A model generated the notes under the pieces. That model was not told the DNA's origin. It did no database searches and saw only the letters and a list, made by a program, of their open reading frames with translations. A stretch of 64,000 nt of DNA from Paraglaciecola polaris LMG 21857 (GTDB lineage: Bacteria > Pseudomonadota > Gammaproteobacteria > Enterobacterales > Alteromonadaceae): the NCBI RefSeq assembly GCF_000315055.1, contig NZ_BAER01000017.1, positions 186,001 through 250,000 on the forward strand, in the 5' to 3' direction. Shown here piece after piece: positions 50,024-59,029 of this stretch. The translations under genes and the position numbers were made by a program. The first letter of the stretch is position 1, and the number at the start of each line of letters is the position of its first letter.

Positions 50024-51043
50024 ATGAAACCTATTTCTCTCTATGCCCAAACTTTAACCATTTATTGCCTCGTATTATCACTGTTTGCTTGTGGTGGCAG
50101 TACAACCGATACCACCAGCACAGATACATCTGCAGAGCAAACCACTGACGACACAGTAACAGAGCCTGAGACAGACACCCTGGTAGAAAGCCTACAGTCC
50201 CCGTATTTTTTTGATGATGCGGTGATCGAAACCATCACCACCGAAAGTTGCACCTTATCAGGCGGCACACAAACCAATTGTTATCGCATTACAGTAGCAG
50301 GCGAACCAGTAGTTGATGAAATAGGTCCATTTTGCCCTTCTACGATTGATTCCGATGCGTCACAGGGCGGAATTTGGTTCGATGGTTCAGGTGAGGTATA
50401 TGACATAGACGGTGCATTCATCGCTAACCTAGACTCGTTATATGGTGATGGCTGGTTGCTGTACGATCCGAGCACAGGTAAAGTTAACATCACTGACAGC
50501 CAAGAGTCATGTGAAGCAGCGGCACGACCAAACGTTGATGTGGCCTATCAAAACTATTGCGTACAATGTGACTTAGACTATTACGGCGGTGGAATAAGCG
50601 AAACAGTGCTGATCCCTGTCACGCCCGTACCGCTGAGCAACCCCAATTACGTAAACGACAATATGGGTATTTCCCTCAACGGGGTGATTTTAGCTGCACA
50701 AGCGCCAGTTGACGCCATATTGAGTAATTACACCATTGCCGCATTTGACGATTGTGGTGGGCATATAAACCCATTTGACGGCTATCACTATCATGCCGCC
50801 ACGGGTTGCTCAACGGGCCCTGACGAAGAAGATGGTCACGCAAGTTTAATTGGCTACGCCCTAGACGGATACGATATCTACGCTATGTTAGATACATCGG
50901 GATATGAAGAAACAGATCTTGATGAATGTAGAGGACACAGCGATGACACCAGAGGCTATCACTACCATGTTGCCAGCCCAGGCGAAAACATGTTTATCGG
51001 TTGCTTCCACGGGGAGCAAGGTGAATGGTTGGGCACTGAATAA
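50024..51043 (+). CDS. YHYH-domain lipoprotein
   Basis: A 339-residue lipoprotein (lipobox LFAC, Cys23) with a Thr/Asp/Ser-rich linker (about 25-55). The rest is a YHYH domain: His-rich HINPFDGYHYHAATGC and RGYHYHVASPGENMFIGCFHGEQG, with paired Cys. Such proteins are predicted to be secreted, and the HxYHYH clusters suggest metal binding (copper, zinc or similar), but no function is established. It is followed 12 bases on by a small four-Cys secreted protein. Confidence 0.8.
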   Translation: MKPISLYAQTLTIYCLVLSLFACGGSTTDTTSTDTSAEQTTDDTVTEPETDTLVESLQSPYFFDDAVIETITTESCTLSGGTQTNCYRITVAGEPVVDEIGPFCPSTIDSDASQGGIWFDGSGEVYDIDGAFIANLDSLYGDGWLLYDPSTGKVNITDSQESCEAAARPNVDVAYQNYCVQCDLDYYGGGISETVLIPVTPVPLSNPNYVNDNMGISLNGVILAAQAPVDAILSNYTIAAFDDCGGHINPFDGYHYHAATGCSTGPDEEDGHASLIGYALDGYDIYAMLDTSGYEETDLDECRGHSDDTRGYHYHVASPGENMFIGCFHGEQGEWLGTE

Positions 51044-51055
51044 GGAAAATAAAAG

Positions 51056-51349
51056 ATGAATAGCACGCCATTGATTAACGACAAAAAGTACCTAATTCCA
51101 ATATTACTGGGCACGATCGCCAGCGCGTTTTTAAGTGTGAACGCAATAGCCCATGAGGGCCATGTAGATAAAGATGCGCAACTAGCATGTGAAAAAAAGG
51201 TGCTACGAGCATCGTGTCAATACATGAAAGAAACTGACCAGAACATAGCTAAAGTGTACAGCGGCTATTGTCAAAAAATATCTCACAATAAGATCTGCGT
51301 GCGCAATCAACCCATCAAAACGATTGTGCTTGAACCCCTAAGCAATTAA
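51056..51349 (+). CDS. Small secreted four-cysteine protein
   Basis: A 97-residue protein with a signal peptide (about 1-32, ending IAHE) and mature HEGHVDKD. Four Cys at 45, 54, 72 and 81, with the end motif CVRNQPI. AAGGAAAAT precedes the ATG. Very close behind the YHYH gene, so co-expressed; the HEGH start and the Cys pattern suggest a metal- or disulfide-stabilised exported partner. Function unknown. Confidence 0.75.
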   Translation: MNSTPLINDKKYLIPILLGTIASAFLSVNAIAHEGHVDKDAQLACEKKVLRASCQYMKETDQNIAKVYSGYCQKISHNKICVRNQPIKTIVLEPLSN

Positions 51350-51371
51350 CGATGCTTGTTTAGAGGAAAGT

Positions 51372-51402
51372 CAAAATGCCTCATCATAGACGAGGCATTT
51401 TG
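51372..51402. terminator. Bidirectional terminator between the YHYH operon and tpm
   Basis: An 11-bp perfect stem CAAAATGCCTC / GAGGCATTTTG with a 9-base loop, between convergent genes and T-rich at both outer ends. Confidence 0.8.
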
Positions 51403-51417
51403 CTGGACAGCCCGCTC

Positions 51418-52077
51418 TTATGTATTTTTTTGCAGCAGCCACACTTCCTCATTTGCCGCTATCTTACCTTTCAGCCCACCTTTGACGTCTTCGCTAGCCA
51501 GTAATGAAATGCGGTAGTTATCACCATAATGCTGAACAATTTCATCCCTGTTAACGCAATAAGGTGGCCCAGGTAAAAGATCTTGCTGATAGTCAAAACT
51601 GATCAGCAATTGAGGCGCGTTATCAGTCAAGTTGCGTATATGTCCGGTGTACTTTTCGCGCATCATCAACGGCAAAGCAACGAGGGCAGCCCTGTCGTAT
51701 ACGGCATCAATTTTTCCGATTAATGTTTCAGTTAAACGAAAAATATCACCCACATAAATATCAATCCTCAGCCCATTGGGATTGGCCTGATAATGGATTA
51801 AATCTGGCTCAACAAGGTGCATTACCTTAGGTTCGATTTCCATATCTGCAAATAACTGCACCACAGCGGCCTCGTGCAACTCTGCCGCCACCACATGATG
51901 ACCATTTGCCACCAACCAAGCTATATCACGGGTTTTCCCACAAAGGGGAACCAAAACTCGGCTTTGCACGGGTAATTGCAGCGCTGAAAAATGCGCTTTT
52001 AACAATGGACTGCCCTTAAATTGGTGAAACGCAATATCCCCTTGTTTCCATTTCTCATGCCAATAACTTGCTTGCAT
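51418..52077 (-). CDS. tpm: Thiopurine S-methyltransferase
   Basis: A 219-residue TPMT-family enzyme: YWHEKWKQGDIAFHQ near the start, LVPLCGKTRDIAWLVANGHHVVAAEL (SAM motif), VYDRAALVALPLMMREKY. Bacterial members methylate thiopurines, selenite or tellurite. The ATG at 52077 has GGAG upstream and gives the family's usual length; a frame opening 44 codons earlier is not used. Confidence 0.93.
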   Translation of the reverse strand: MQASYWHEKWKQGDIAFHQFKGSPLLKAHFSALQLPVQSRVLVPLCGKTRDIAWLVANGHHVVAAELHEAAVVQLFADMEIEPKVMHLVEPDLIHYQANPNGLRIDIYVGDIFRLTETLIGKIDAVYDRAALVALPLMMREKYTGHIRNLTDNAPQLLISFDYQQDLLPGPPYCVNRDEIVQHYGDNYRISLLASEDVKGGLKGKIAANEEVWLLQKNT

Positions 52078-52220
52078 ATCCACTCCATCATAAATGCTGG
52101 TCATTACACCATATGCCGATAATAAATTTTTATTCTGCCCTTTACCCTTGTTACGTCTACGCAATGTGACTAAACACCCACGGCCGAACAAAAGACCGTA
52201 CTGGTACATAATAACAAGAT

Positions 52221-52763
52221 TTACAGCATACCTTTTAACTTGGCGATACCATAAGCGTTCACAGTGGACGCATCTTGAATTTCACCCGATATAATCATGT
52301 TTTCAAAACTAGCCAGAGAGATTTTTTGGGTAATTAATCCCTCTTCCTCAGGATCGAGACTCATTTCGGTAAACGTCAGTTGTGTCGCAAAATAGATATG
52401 GTATTTCTGATTGCAAAACCCGTATGCCAAATACTGCTGTCCCAAATAGTGCATTTTATTCGCCACTAAACCCGTTTCTTCTTTTAATTCACCTGCCGCT
52501 AATAAAGCATGGTCTGCATCTGGATTTTGTTCCCATGCGCCTTGGGGTAACTCCCAACAACGTTTTTTGATGGGATAACGATACTGCTCAACCAAATGTA
52601 TATAGCCATCTTGCACGGGTAGAATCACCACAAAATCGGGTTTTTCCACTACCCCATAGATACCTTCACTACCACTGCTGCGACGGATTTTGTCTTCCTT
52701 TAGGCGCATCCACTTATTTTCATAAATGACGGTACTGGTTAATGTTTGTATTTCGTCACGCAT
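52221..52763 (-). CDS. NUDIX hydrolase (ADP-ribose pyrophosphatase-like)
   Basis: A 180-residue NUDIX protein. The box reads GAWEQNPDADHALLAAGELKEETGL; EExxG is intact, while the Arg of the consensus REUxEE is Gly, as in related ELPQG(S/A)WE...GELREETG proteins. The preceding KPDFVVILPVQDGYIHLVEQYRYP fits the NudF/ADP-ribose group. Hydrolyses a nucleoside-diphosphate derivative; exact substrate unknown. Upstream of tpm with a 143-base gap. Confidence 0.85.
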   Translation of the reverse strand: MRDEIQTLTSTVIYENKWMRLKEDKIRRSSGSEGIYGVVEKPDFVVILPVQDGYIHLVEQYRYPIKKRCWELPQGAWEQNPDADHALLAAGELKEETGLVANKMHYLGQQYLAYGFCNQKYHIYFATQLTFTEMSLDPEEEGLITQKISLASFENMIISGEIQDASTVNAYGIAKLKGML

Positions 52764-52911
52764 CTACTCACCTTAGCATTTGCTCATTCTCATGTTCACT
52801 CATAACGTGCGAGCTATATGCGCACCCATAGTTTTTATCTTATCGTAAACGCCTGCGTTTTTGTGTTGATGGCTAAAATTTGTTGAGGATTTATTGAGGG
52901 ATCTCATATTC

Positions 52912-52927
52912 ACTGCGTATACGTAGT
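52912..52927. promoter_or_regulatory. Near-palindrome upstream of the ECF sigma gene
   Basis: ACTGCGTATACGTAGT, an 8+8 palindrome with one mismatch, lies 28 bases before the sigma gene start. Two TTGAGG copies occur just before it (about 52880-52899). Either could be a regulator site; no metal-box consensus was matched. Confidence 0.35.
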
Positions 52928-52954
52928 AATATAAGGTAATTTAACGGATAAGGC

Positions 52955-53524
52955 GTGAAAGTAATTCACCTCAATCGGGCAAAAAAACAGACCTTGGCAG
53001 GTAATAAAAAATGTCAATTAGTCGAACAGTTATATGCTGAATACGGCAGTGCTCTGCGCCGTTTTATTCGCGTGCGCTCGCGATTAAATGAAGGGGATTG
53101 CGATGATGTTATGCAGGAAGTGTACGAACGCTTACTAAAGTTAGAAGGTTTACAGCAAAAACTAGCGGGTCGAATGGATACCGTCCGCAACTATCTCTTT
53201 CAGATTGCCAGCCATATTTTAATTGACCGGGATCGCAGAGCAAAAGTGCGCTGCAAAGACAACCATATCAGTGACCATGACACAGCGATTTTTTCTTCCA
53301 TCTTCTCGCCAGAACGCGCGTTGCAAAACCGCAAACAGTTAAGACAAATCGAGATGGCACTAGCAGAGATTAAAACCAGCCACAAACAGGCATTTATGTT
53401 AAACAGAATTGAAGGCATGAGTTACCGAGAAATCAGTGACTCATTAGGTGTATCAGTCAGTACAGTAGAAAAATACATATCTGCTGCTCTGGTTGTGATC
53501 AGAAGTAAGGTATCGCCAGAATGA
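52955..53524 (+). CDS. FecI-like ECF sigma factor
   Basis: A 189-residue sigma-70 ECF protein: region 2 (EQLYAEYGSALRRFIRVRSRL, DCDDVMQEVYERLLKLEG, VRNYLFQIASHILIDRDRR) and region 4 (FMLNRIEGMSYREISDSLGVSVSTVEKYISAAL). The start is GTG at 52955 with AAGG upstream. It overlaps the FecR gene by 4 bases. With FecR and the STN-type receptor it forms a cell-surface signalling cascade that should induce the TonB receptor when substrate is bound. Confidence 0.92.
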   Translation: MKVIHLNRAKKQTLAGNKKCQLVEQLYAEYGSALRRFIRVRSRLNEGDCDDVMQEVYERLLKLEGLQQKLAGRMDTVRNYLFQIASHILIDRDRRAKVRCKDNHISDHDTAIFSSIFSPERALQNRKQLRQIEMALAEIKTSHKQAFMLNRIEGMSYREISDSLGVSVSTVEKYISAALVVIRSKVSPE

Positions 53525-54513
53525 ATAATGAAGTGAACCAAGAATTGATTAGCCAGCAAGCTGCGAAATTCGTAGCTCGTTTATATTCAGGTGAATTAAG
53601 CCCAGAAGAAGAAAAGCAAATTTATGCCTGGTGTGAGCGACGCCCTGAACATCAACACGAATTTGATACCATGCTCGCTCTTTGGGACACTAGCGGTCAA
53701 TTGTATCAAACACCAAAATCGCCGCACAAATCCCCTCGCGGTTATTGGTTTATGGGAATGGCAGCAAGTTTTGTTTGTGCCCTGTTAGCAGTATGGTTTT
53801 TAGCCGTCCCTCAGCCAAATGCACTATATCAGCTAGCAAATGAACGACAGACTCAATATGAAACGGCCATCGGTGAAATCAGCACAGTTGGTTTGCCAGA
53901 TGGCAGTGCCGTCACCCTCAATACAGACAGCGCGATCAACATTGACTTTTCTGGTGTACAACGTCGTATTTGGTTAATCAGAGGCGAAGCTTTTTTTGAT
54001 GTGGCAAAAGATCCAACTCGTGTGTTCAGTATTAATACTGGCGAAAAAACCATTCGCGTCATAGGCACAAAGTTTAATGTACGTAAATCGGAGCAGACTC
54101 TAAAAGTATCGGTAACAGAAGGCTTGGTTGCGGTGCAGCCCTCAGCACGTCCCTCAGATGATCAAATTGAATTTGATAAAGCTGAAACCTTATTGGCAGC
54201 AGGCTCAATTGGTGCATTTAACGGCACCAGTGAAGTGATAGCAAAAGTCACTTCCAAAGAAGTGCTCGCTCATCAACAGTGGCGTCAGGGCGTTTTTCGT
54301 TTCGACAATGAACCCTTATCCAAAGTAATAACTGAGTTTAATCGCTATCGCCTGAAAAAAATCACCCTTCGCAACACAGATTTAGGCAAACTAAAAATAA
54401 GCGGCGTATTTAAATTAAAAGACGGTGATAGCATTTTATCTGCACTTGAAGCCGCACTGCCAGTAGAGGTCGAGCGCTATCCTAACTACATAGAATTGAC
54501 TGCTAAAAACTAA
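53521..54513 (+). CDS. FecR-family anti-sigma/sigma regulator
   Basis: A 330-residue protein: N-terminal cytoplasmic DUF4880 part (AAKFVARLYSGELSPEEEKQIYAWCERRPEHQHEF), one membrane helix (about 78-98), periplasmic FecR domain (VGLPDGSAVTLNTDSAINIDF; VAKDPTRVFSINTGEKTIRVIGTKFNVR) and a C-terminal STN-contacting part (PLSKVITEFNRYRLKKITL). It relays the receptor signal to the ECF sigma. Overlaps the sigma gene. Confidence 0.93.
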   Translation: MNNEVNQELISQQAAKFVARLYSGELSPEEEKQIYAWCERRPEHQHEFDTMLALWDTSGQLYQTPKSPHKSPRGYWFMGMAASFVCALLAVWFLAVPQPNALYQLANERQTQYETAIGEISTVGLPDGSAVTLNTDSAINIDFSGVQRRIWLIRGEAFFDVAKDPTRVFSINTGEKTIRVIGTKFNVRKSEQTLKVSVTEGLVAVQPSARPSDDQIEFDKAETLLAAGSIGAFNGTSEVIAKVTSKEVLAHQQWRQGVFRFDNEPLSKVITEFNRYRLKKITLRNTDLGKLKISGVFKLKDGDSILSALEAALPVEVERYPNYIELTAKN

Positions 54514-54598
54514 TTTCAATTTTTATGGAGGATCATTTTGTGCCTTGCGTATACCTCTAATAGGAACAGTCATTTCTAATAATAATAGAGGCACACAT

Positions 54599-57500
54599 AT
54601 GAAATCACGTCAGTCATTTACACTCAGCACGCTTGCGTGCAGCGTCATGTTAATGATGCACACAGGCCACAGTTTTGCCGCCCAAGACCGACCGCAAAAC
54701 ATTGATATTCCAGCGCAGAACATTGATTCCGCATTACTGGAACTGGCTGAAGAAAGCCAAACACAGATTTTGTTTTCTTCAGCTATTACGCCTGCCATAA
54801 CCACGCGTGAAATATCTGCCACGTTGACAGTGGAAGAAGCCTTGAACATTCTGCTAGAAAATACCTCGTTAGAATATATCAAGCGCTCCGCAAGCACCTT
54901 TGTCATACGTGAAAAGAACAGCGTATCTCAGGAGGTACCACAGGCAAAAGCAACAAATACCAGCAATGGTGCTGATGCTACGATAACTGCGACATCGGGC
55001 ACACAAACAAAAAAGGCTGACGGCGAAGCCAGTGTTGAGCGCATCCGCGTGGTTGGCTCAAATATCCGCGTCAACCAAGATTCTGGCGCATTACCCATTA
55101 CCACTTTCAGCGCCGAAGATTTTGAAGATTTGGGAATATCCAGCGGTGCTGATTTATTGGCTGAATTGCCCCAGCAAGGCGAAGTAAGCTTTAACAGCGA
55201 ACGTGTTGTCGGCGGTGTAAATGACGCACGAGGAGACGTTTCCTCAATCAATTTACGCGGTATCGGCACGGGCTATAGTTTAACCCTATTAAACGGTCGT
55301 CGCTTAGTACTTCATCCGGGGACCCAAGCTGAAGATCTTGTGCCCGTTACCACAGTTAACTCTAACGCTTTGCCCGTTCGCGGCCTGAAGCGGGTTGAAG
55401 TATTGCGCGACGGTGCTGCGGCGATTTACGGTACGGACGCCATTGCCGGTGTTATTAATTATGTCTTAAAAGATAAAAATACCGGTGGCGATTTACAGTT
55501 ACAATACGGCAAAAATGATGGCACTGATAAAGACACCATTAGCTTATCAGGCTCTGGCGGCTGGTTTTTTAACAACGAGCAAACCCATTTAACTTTAAGT
55601 GCCAGCCTTTACGAGCAAGATATGCTGATGGCATCTGAACGCGATTATGCCGCAAGCTCTGATACCCGTAATTTTCCGGGCCTGGAACCAGAATTTGTTG
55701 GCAATACGTCACTCGATGGACGCACCACATCTAGCCCTTGGGCTGAGCTTAGCTCTGACAGCTTAGGCACGTTTCATATTCAGCCTGACACGTTTGCCGG
55801 CTGCGAGGTGGCACTGGGTAATAACATTTGTGCCGATGGTGGCAGCTTAGATCGCGAGTTAAGATTTGATTCCAACTCAGAGCGCTCCCTAAGCTCCGAG
55901 GTGAGCCGAGTTAATCTATACGCACTGCTCACTCACAACCTAACCGATGAAGTCGAGTTATACGGTGAAGCGCTTTATTACCAAGCGGAAGCTGACCGTT
56001 TACGCGAACAAAGTGGAAATCTGACCGCGCAACGTTTTACCATATCCAGTGATGCATTTTATAATCCTTTTGGTGAAGACGTTACATTGCGCCGGTACCG
56101 CCCCATCGATACTGGGCCACGCAAAATTAACGTTGAAGATTATTCCTACCGATTCTTAACCGGCCTACGGGGTTACTTTCAAGACTGGGATTGGGATACC
56201 GCCCTGTTGTACTCAAAAGCCCACACCCTAGATTCCGCCAATCGCGTTAACAGCACGTTATTCCAGCAAGCGGTCAATAGCACAGATCAAAGTAGCGCTT
56301 ATGATATTTTTAACGGCGGTAGCTTAGACAATCCAAACATAGGTGATGCCACTGGCAATCCTCAAGATGTGATTGATAGCTTCATGTTCAATATTGAGCG
56401 TGAATCTGAAACCGAACTTGCGTTATATGACTTCAAAATATCCCGTCCTGATCTTTTCGCTCTACCAGCGGGCGATGTAGGCATGGCGGTGGGAATAGAA
56501 TACCGCTACGAAAGTTTTTCCGATGCCCGCAGCGATGCACTAAACGGCACCGACAATTTTATTGATGTTGTAACCGGACAGGAGTCAACGCTTGCCAGTA
56601 CCGTACTAGGCAGTAGCCCAACACCTGACTCATCAGGTAGTCGCAATGTATTTTCTACTTACCTAGAATTTGCTGTGCCACTGCTAGCCGATTTACCCGG
56701 TGTGCAAAGTCTGAATATGCAACTTGCTGCACGTTATGAGCGCTTCTCTGATGTCGGAGATATAACCAAACCAAAAATCTCATTGGCTTGGCAAGTAAAC
56801 GATATGGTTCAGCTACGGGCAGCCTATGCTGAAGGCTTTAAAGCGCCGGGGTTACCGCAAACTACCGCGGTCGATGTCTCACGCTCCAACACACGTTCAG
56901 ATCCAATTTCAGGGATTCGCCAAGGCACCCTAGAAATACGCAATGGCAGTGACGATTTAAAACCAGAAACCAGTACCAATACTTTCACCGGTATTGTATT
57001 CACACCTACGGCTAACTTAACGTTAACCGCGGACTGGTGGCACATTAAGCAAAAAGATGTGGTAGGTATTTTAAGTAGCCAGACCCAGATATTGTACGAT
57101 GCCCTACTTCGCGTCGATGGCAGTAGCAACGCCAACGTGATACGCGATGACAACAACGAAATATTGTATGTTACTAACGACTATACAAACTTATTGCCCC
57201 GTGAAATCAAAGGTATCGATTACAGCATTTTTTATAAACTAGATACTGAACTGGGTAAATTTACCTTTACCGCTAATGCAGCCAATCTGAAGCAATTTGA
57301 TCAAGGATTAGACACAGTCACTCAACGCGTGGTTGATGCCCAGGCAGCGGGCAATGAAGCGGTACTATTTAACGGTGAAGCAGTGGGTATTCCAGGTGCT
57401 GCCGGTGATTTATTGACTAAAAATGGTCGCCCAGAATGGCGCAGTAATATTGGCCTAAAATGGCAAAAAGACAATTGGGGAGCAGGTGTAAAATACAAAT

Positions 57501-57775
57501 ATATCAGTGAACTGGAAAACATCTTTTTGTCTTACTTTGATGAGAGTGACGATTTGGTTTATCAAAAAATTGATAACTGGTCGACCGTTGATGCCTACGT
57601 AAATTATTCATTTACCCAACAAAACAGCTGGTTGAATAAGACTAAAGTAACACTAGGAGCGCGAAATATTGGTGACAAAGAACCACCTTTCACCTCTGGT
57701 ACTTTTGGTTATGAAAGCAGCGTTCATTCTTCATCAGGACGTTATTTATACATGACGTTAAACAAAAAATTCTAG
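54599..57775 (+). CDS. TonB-dependent receptor with STN signalling domain
   Basis: A 1058-residue outer-membrane receptor. Signal peptide (about 1-28, SFAA), STN domain (about 32-105, IDIPAQNIDSALLELAEESQ) for contact with FecR, a Ser/Thr/Ala-rich linker, a plug domain (VERIRVVGSNIRVNQDSGALPITTF; INLRGIGTGYSLTLLNGRRL; GAAAIYGTDAIAGVINYVLK) and a barrel ending YLYMTLNKKF with a C-terminal Phe. The ATG at 54599 has GAGG upstream; an earlier in-frame start is not used. The plug style is that of large peptide/carbohydrate-type receptors rather than classic siderophore ones; the substrate is unknown. Confidence 0.93.
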   Translation: MKSRQSFTLSTLACSVMLMMHTGHSFAAQDRPQNIDIPAQNIDSALLELAEESQTQILFSSAITPAITTREISATLTVEEALNILLENTSLEYIKRSASTFVIREKNSVSQEVPQAKATNTSNGADATITATSGTQTKKADGEASVERIRVVGSNIRVNQDSGALPITTFSAEDFEDLGISSGADLLAELPQQGEVSFNSERVVGGVNDARGDVSSINLRGIGTGYSLTLLNGRRLVLHPGTQAEDLVPVTTVNSNALPVRGLKRVEVLRDGAAAIYGTDAIAGVINYVLKDKNTGGDLQLQYGKNDGTDKDTISLSGSGGWFFNNEQTHLTLSASLYEQDMLMASERDYAASSDTRNFPGLEPEFVGNTSLDGRTTSSPWAELSSDSLGTFHIQPDTFAGCEVALGNNICADGGSLDRELRFDSNSERSLSSEVSRVNLYALLTHNLTDEVELYGEALYYQAEADRLREQSGNLTAQRFTISSDAFYNPFGEDVTLRRYRPIDTGPRKINVEDYSYRFLTGLRGYFQDWDWDTALLYSKAHTLDSANRVNSTLFQQAVNSTDQSSAYDIFNGGSLDNPNIGDATGNPQDVIDSFMFNIERESETELALYDFKISRPDLFALPAGDVGMAVGIEYRYESFSDARSDALNGTDNFIDVVTGQESTLASTVLGSSPTPDSSGSRNVFSTYLEFAVPLLADLPGVQSLNMQLAARYERFSDVGDITKPKISLAWQVNDMVQLRAAYAEGFKAPGLPQTTAVDVSRSNTRSDPISGIRQGTLEIRNGSDDLKPETSTNTFTGIVFTPTANLTLTADWWHIKQKDVVGILSSQTQILYDALLRVDGSSNANVIRDDNNEILYVTNDYTNLLPREIKGIDYSIFYKLDTELGKFTFTANAANLKQFDQGLDTVTQRVVDAQAAGNEAVLFNGEAVGIPGAAGDLLTKNGRPEWRSNIGLKWQKDNWGAGVKYKYISELENIFLSYFDESDDLVYQKIDNWSTVDAYVNYSFTQQNSWLNKTKVTLGARNIGDKEPPFTSGTFGYESSVHSSSGRYLYMTLNKKF

Positions 57776-57781
57776 TCACCC

Positions 57782-57817
57782 AGCCAATCAGATCAACACG
57801 CTGATTGGCTTTTTTTC
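57782..57817 (+). terminator. Strong terminator between the receptor and the M14 peptidase
   Basis: A 10-bp perfect stem AGCCAATCAG / CTGATTGGCT with a 9-base loop and eight T. The next gene starts only 33 bases on, so the downstream enzymes depend on readthrough or on a promoter overlapping this hairpin. Confidence 0.9.
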
Positions 57818-57849
57818 TCGCAGACAAAAATAAACGGATCGCCTAACCT

Positions 57850-59016
57850 ATGCTTCGATATTTTATTCCCATACTATTTTTATTAACCGTTTCGCCCCTT
57901 AGCCATGCACAAGCCTGTAAATTTGACGATGTCACCTTCGACAGTGATTTCAGTGGCGCACGGTTGGATAGCTGTGAAAAACTAGCCAAACATCAATACC
58001 ATATCGGTATATTGCCGGAAAACGAGCCGGTAAACCCCAGTCCTTGGTTTAGTTTTAAGCTGCACTCTGAAGATGCAGCCAAGGTACAAATCAAATTAAC
58101 ATTCAACGGTAACAACCCGCGTTATTTACCCAAGCTCAGCACGGACGGGATACATTGGCAAAACATTGCCTTCGATACCAAAGGCCAAGCAATGTGGCTC
58201 AGTGTTAATACCAACACTAAACCCGTGTGGATATCCGCCCAGGAAATTATCGATAATCAAGAATACGATACTTGGTTAAATGCGTTACAAGCCCAACGTC
58301 CTGGAATATCTGTGGAAACATTGGGTCAGTCAGAAAAAGGCCGGCCGATTAAAGCGCTGGTTAAACAATCGGCACAAAATAAAGAATGGTTAGTGATCAT
58401 AGGCCGCCAACATCCACCGGAAGTAACCGGAGCCATGGCACTTTTCGCTTTTAGTGAATCGTTACTGCTAGATGACACACTAGGCGACCGATTTTTTAAC
58501 CGTTTCAATTTATTGTTAGTGCCTGATGTCAACCCTGACGGTGTCGAAACGGGCAACTGGCGACACAACGCCAATGGCGTGGATTTAAATCGTGACTGGA
58601 AAAACTTCGCTCAAGTGGAAACGCGTTTAGTAAGAGACAAAATGGCCAGCATAGTGGAAAACGGCGGCAAGATTGTATTTGCCATTGATTTTCATTCTAC
58701 TTTTCATGATGTATTTTACACCATGCCGCAGGAGCATGATTTAGCGCCAACTCCCCTGATGACAGATTGGTTAGCTGATCTAGAAGCTGAAACAAAATGG
58801 GTGTTCAAAACCGTTAATAAGTCCGCCTCATCGCCAGACAGAGGTATTTTCAAGCAATACATTGCAGATCATTACAAAGTACACGGCGTGACCTATGAAG
58901 TCGGCGATAACACCAATCGCCAGCTTATTCCTTATGTGGCCAAACAAGCCGCGAAGGCGCTAGTGGATAATCTATTAAAGGTAGAACCCGCGGCATTTTA
59001 TGTTACGCAAAAATAA
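57850..59016 (+). CDS. Secreted M14 zinc carboxypeptidase of the cytosolic-carboxypeptidase (CCP) type
   Basis: A 388-residue protein: signal peptide (1-20, LSHAQ), an N-terminal beta domain (about 25-130, FDSDFSGARLD...NPSPWFSFKL...RYLPKLSTDG) like the M14_N domain of CCP enzymes, then the M14 catalytic domain. Zinc ligands His188 and Glu191 (RQHPPE) and His282 (DFHSTFHD); substrate-binding Asn247-Arg248 (VDLNRDW); catalytic Glu350 (TYEVGDNTN). Eukaryotic CCPs remove glutamate from polyglutamylated proteins; the substrate of this bacterial form is unknown. Coupled to the M20 gene 13 bases downstream. Confidence 0.9.
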   Translation: MLRYFIPILFLLTVSPLSHAQACKFDDVTFDSDFSGARLDSCEKLAKHQYHIGILPENEPVNPSPWFSFKLHSEDAAKVQIKLTFNGNNPRYLPKLSTDGIHWQNIAFDTKGQAMWLSVNTNTKPVWISAQEIIDNQEYDTWLNALQAQRPGISVETLGQSEKGRPIKALVKQSAQNKEWLVIIGRQHPPEVTGAMALFAFSESLLLDDTLGDRFFNRFNLLLVPDVNPDGVETGNWRHNANGVDLNRDWKNFAQVETRLVRDKMASIVENGGKIVFAIDFHSTFHDVFYTMPQEHDLAPTPLMTDWLADLEAETKWVFKTVNKSASSPDRGIFKQYIADHYKVHGVTYEVGDNTNRQLIPYVAKQAAKALVDNLLKVEPAAFYVTQK

Positions 59017-59029
59017 CCGCATAGCAGCA

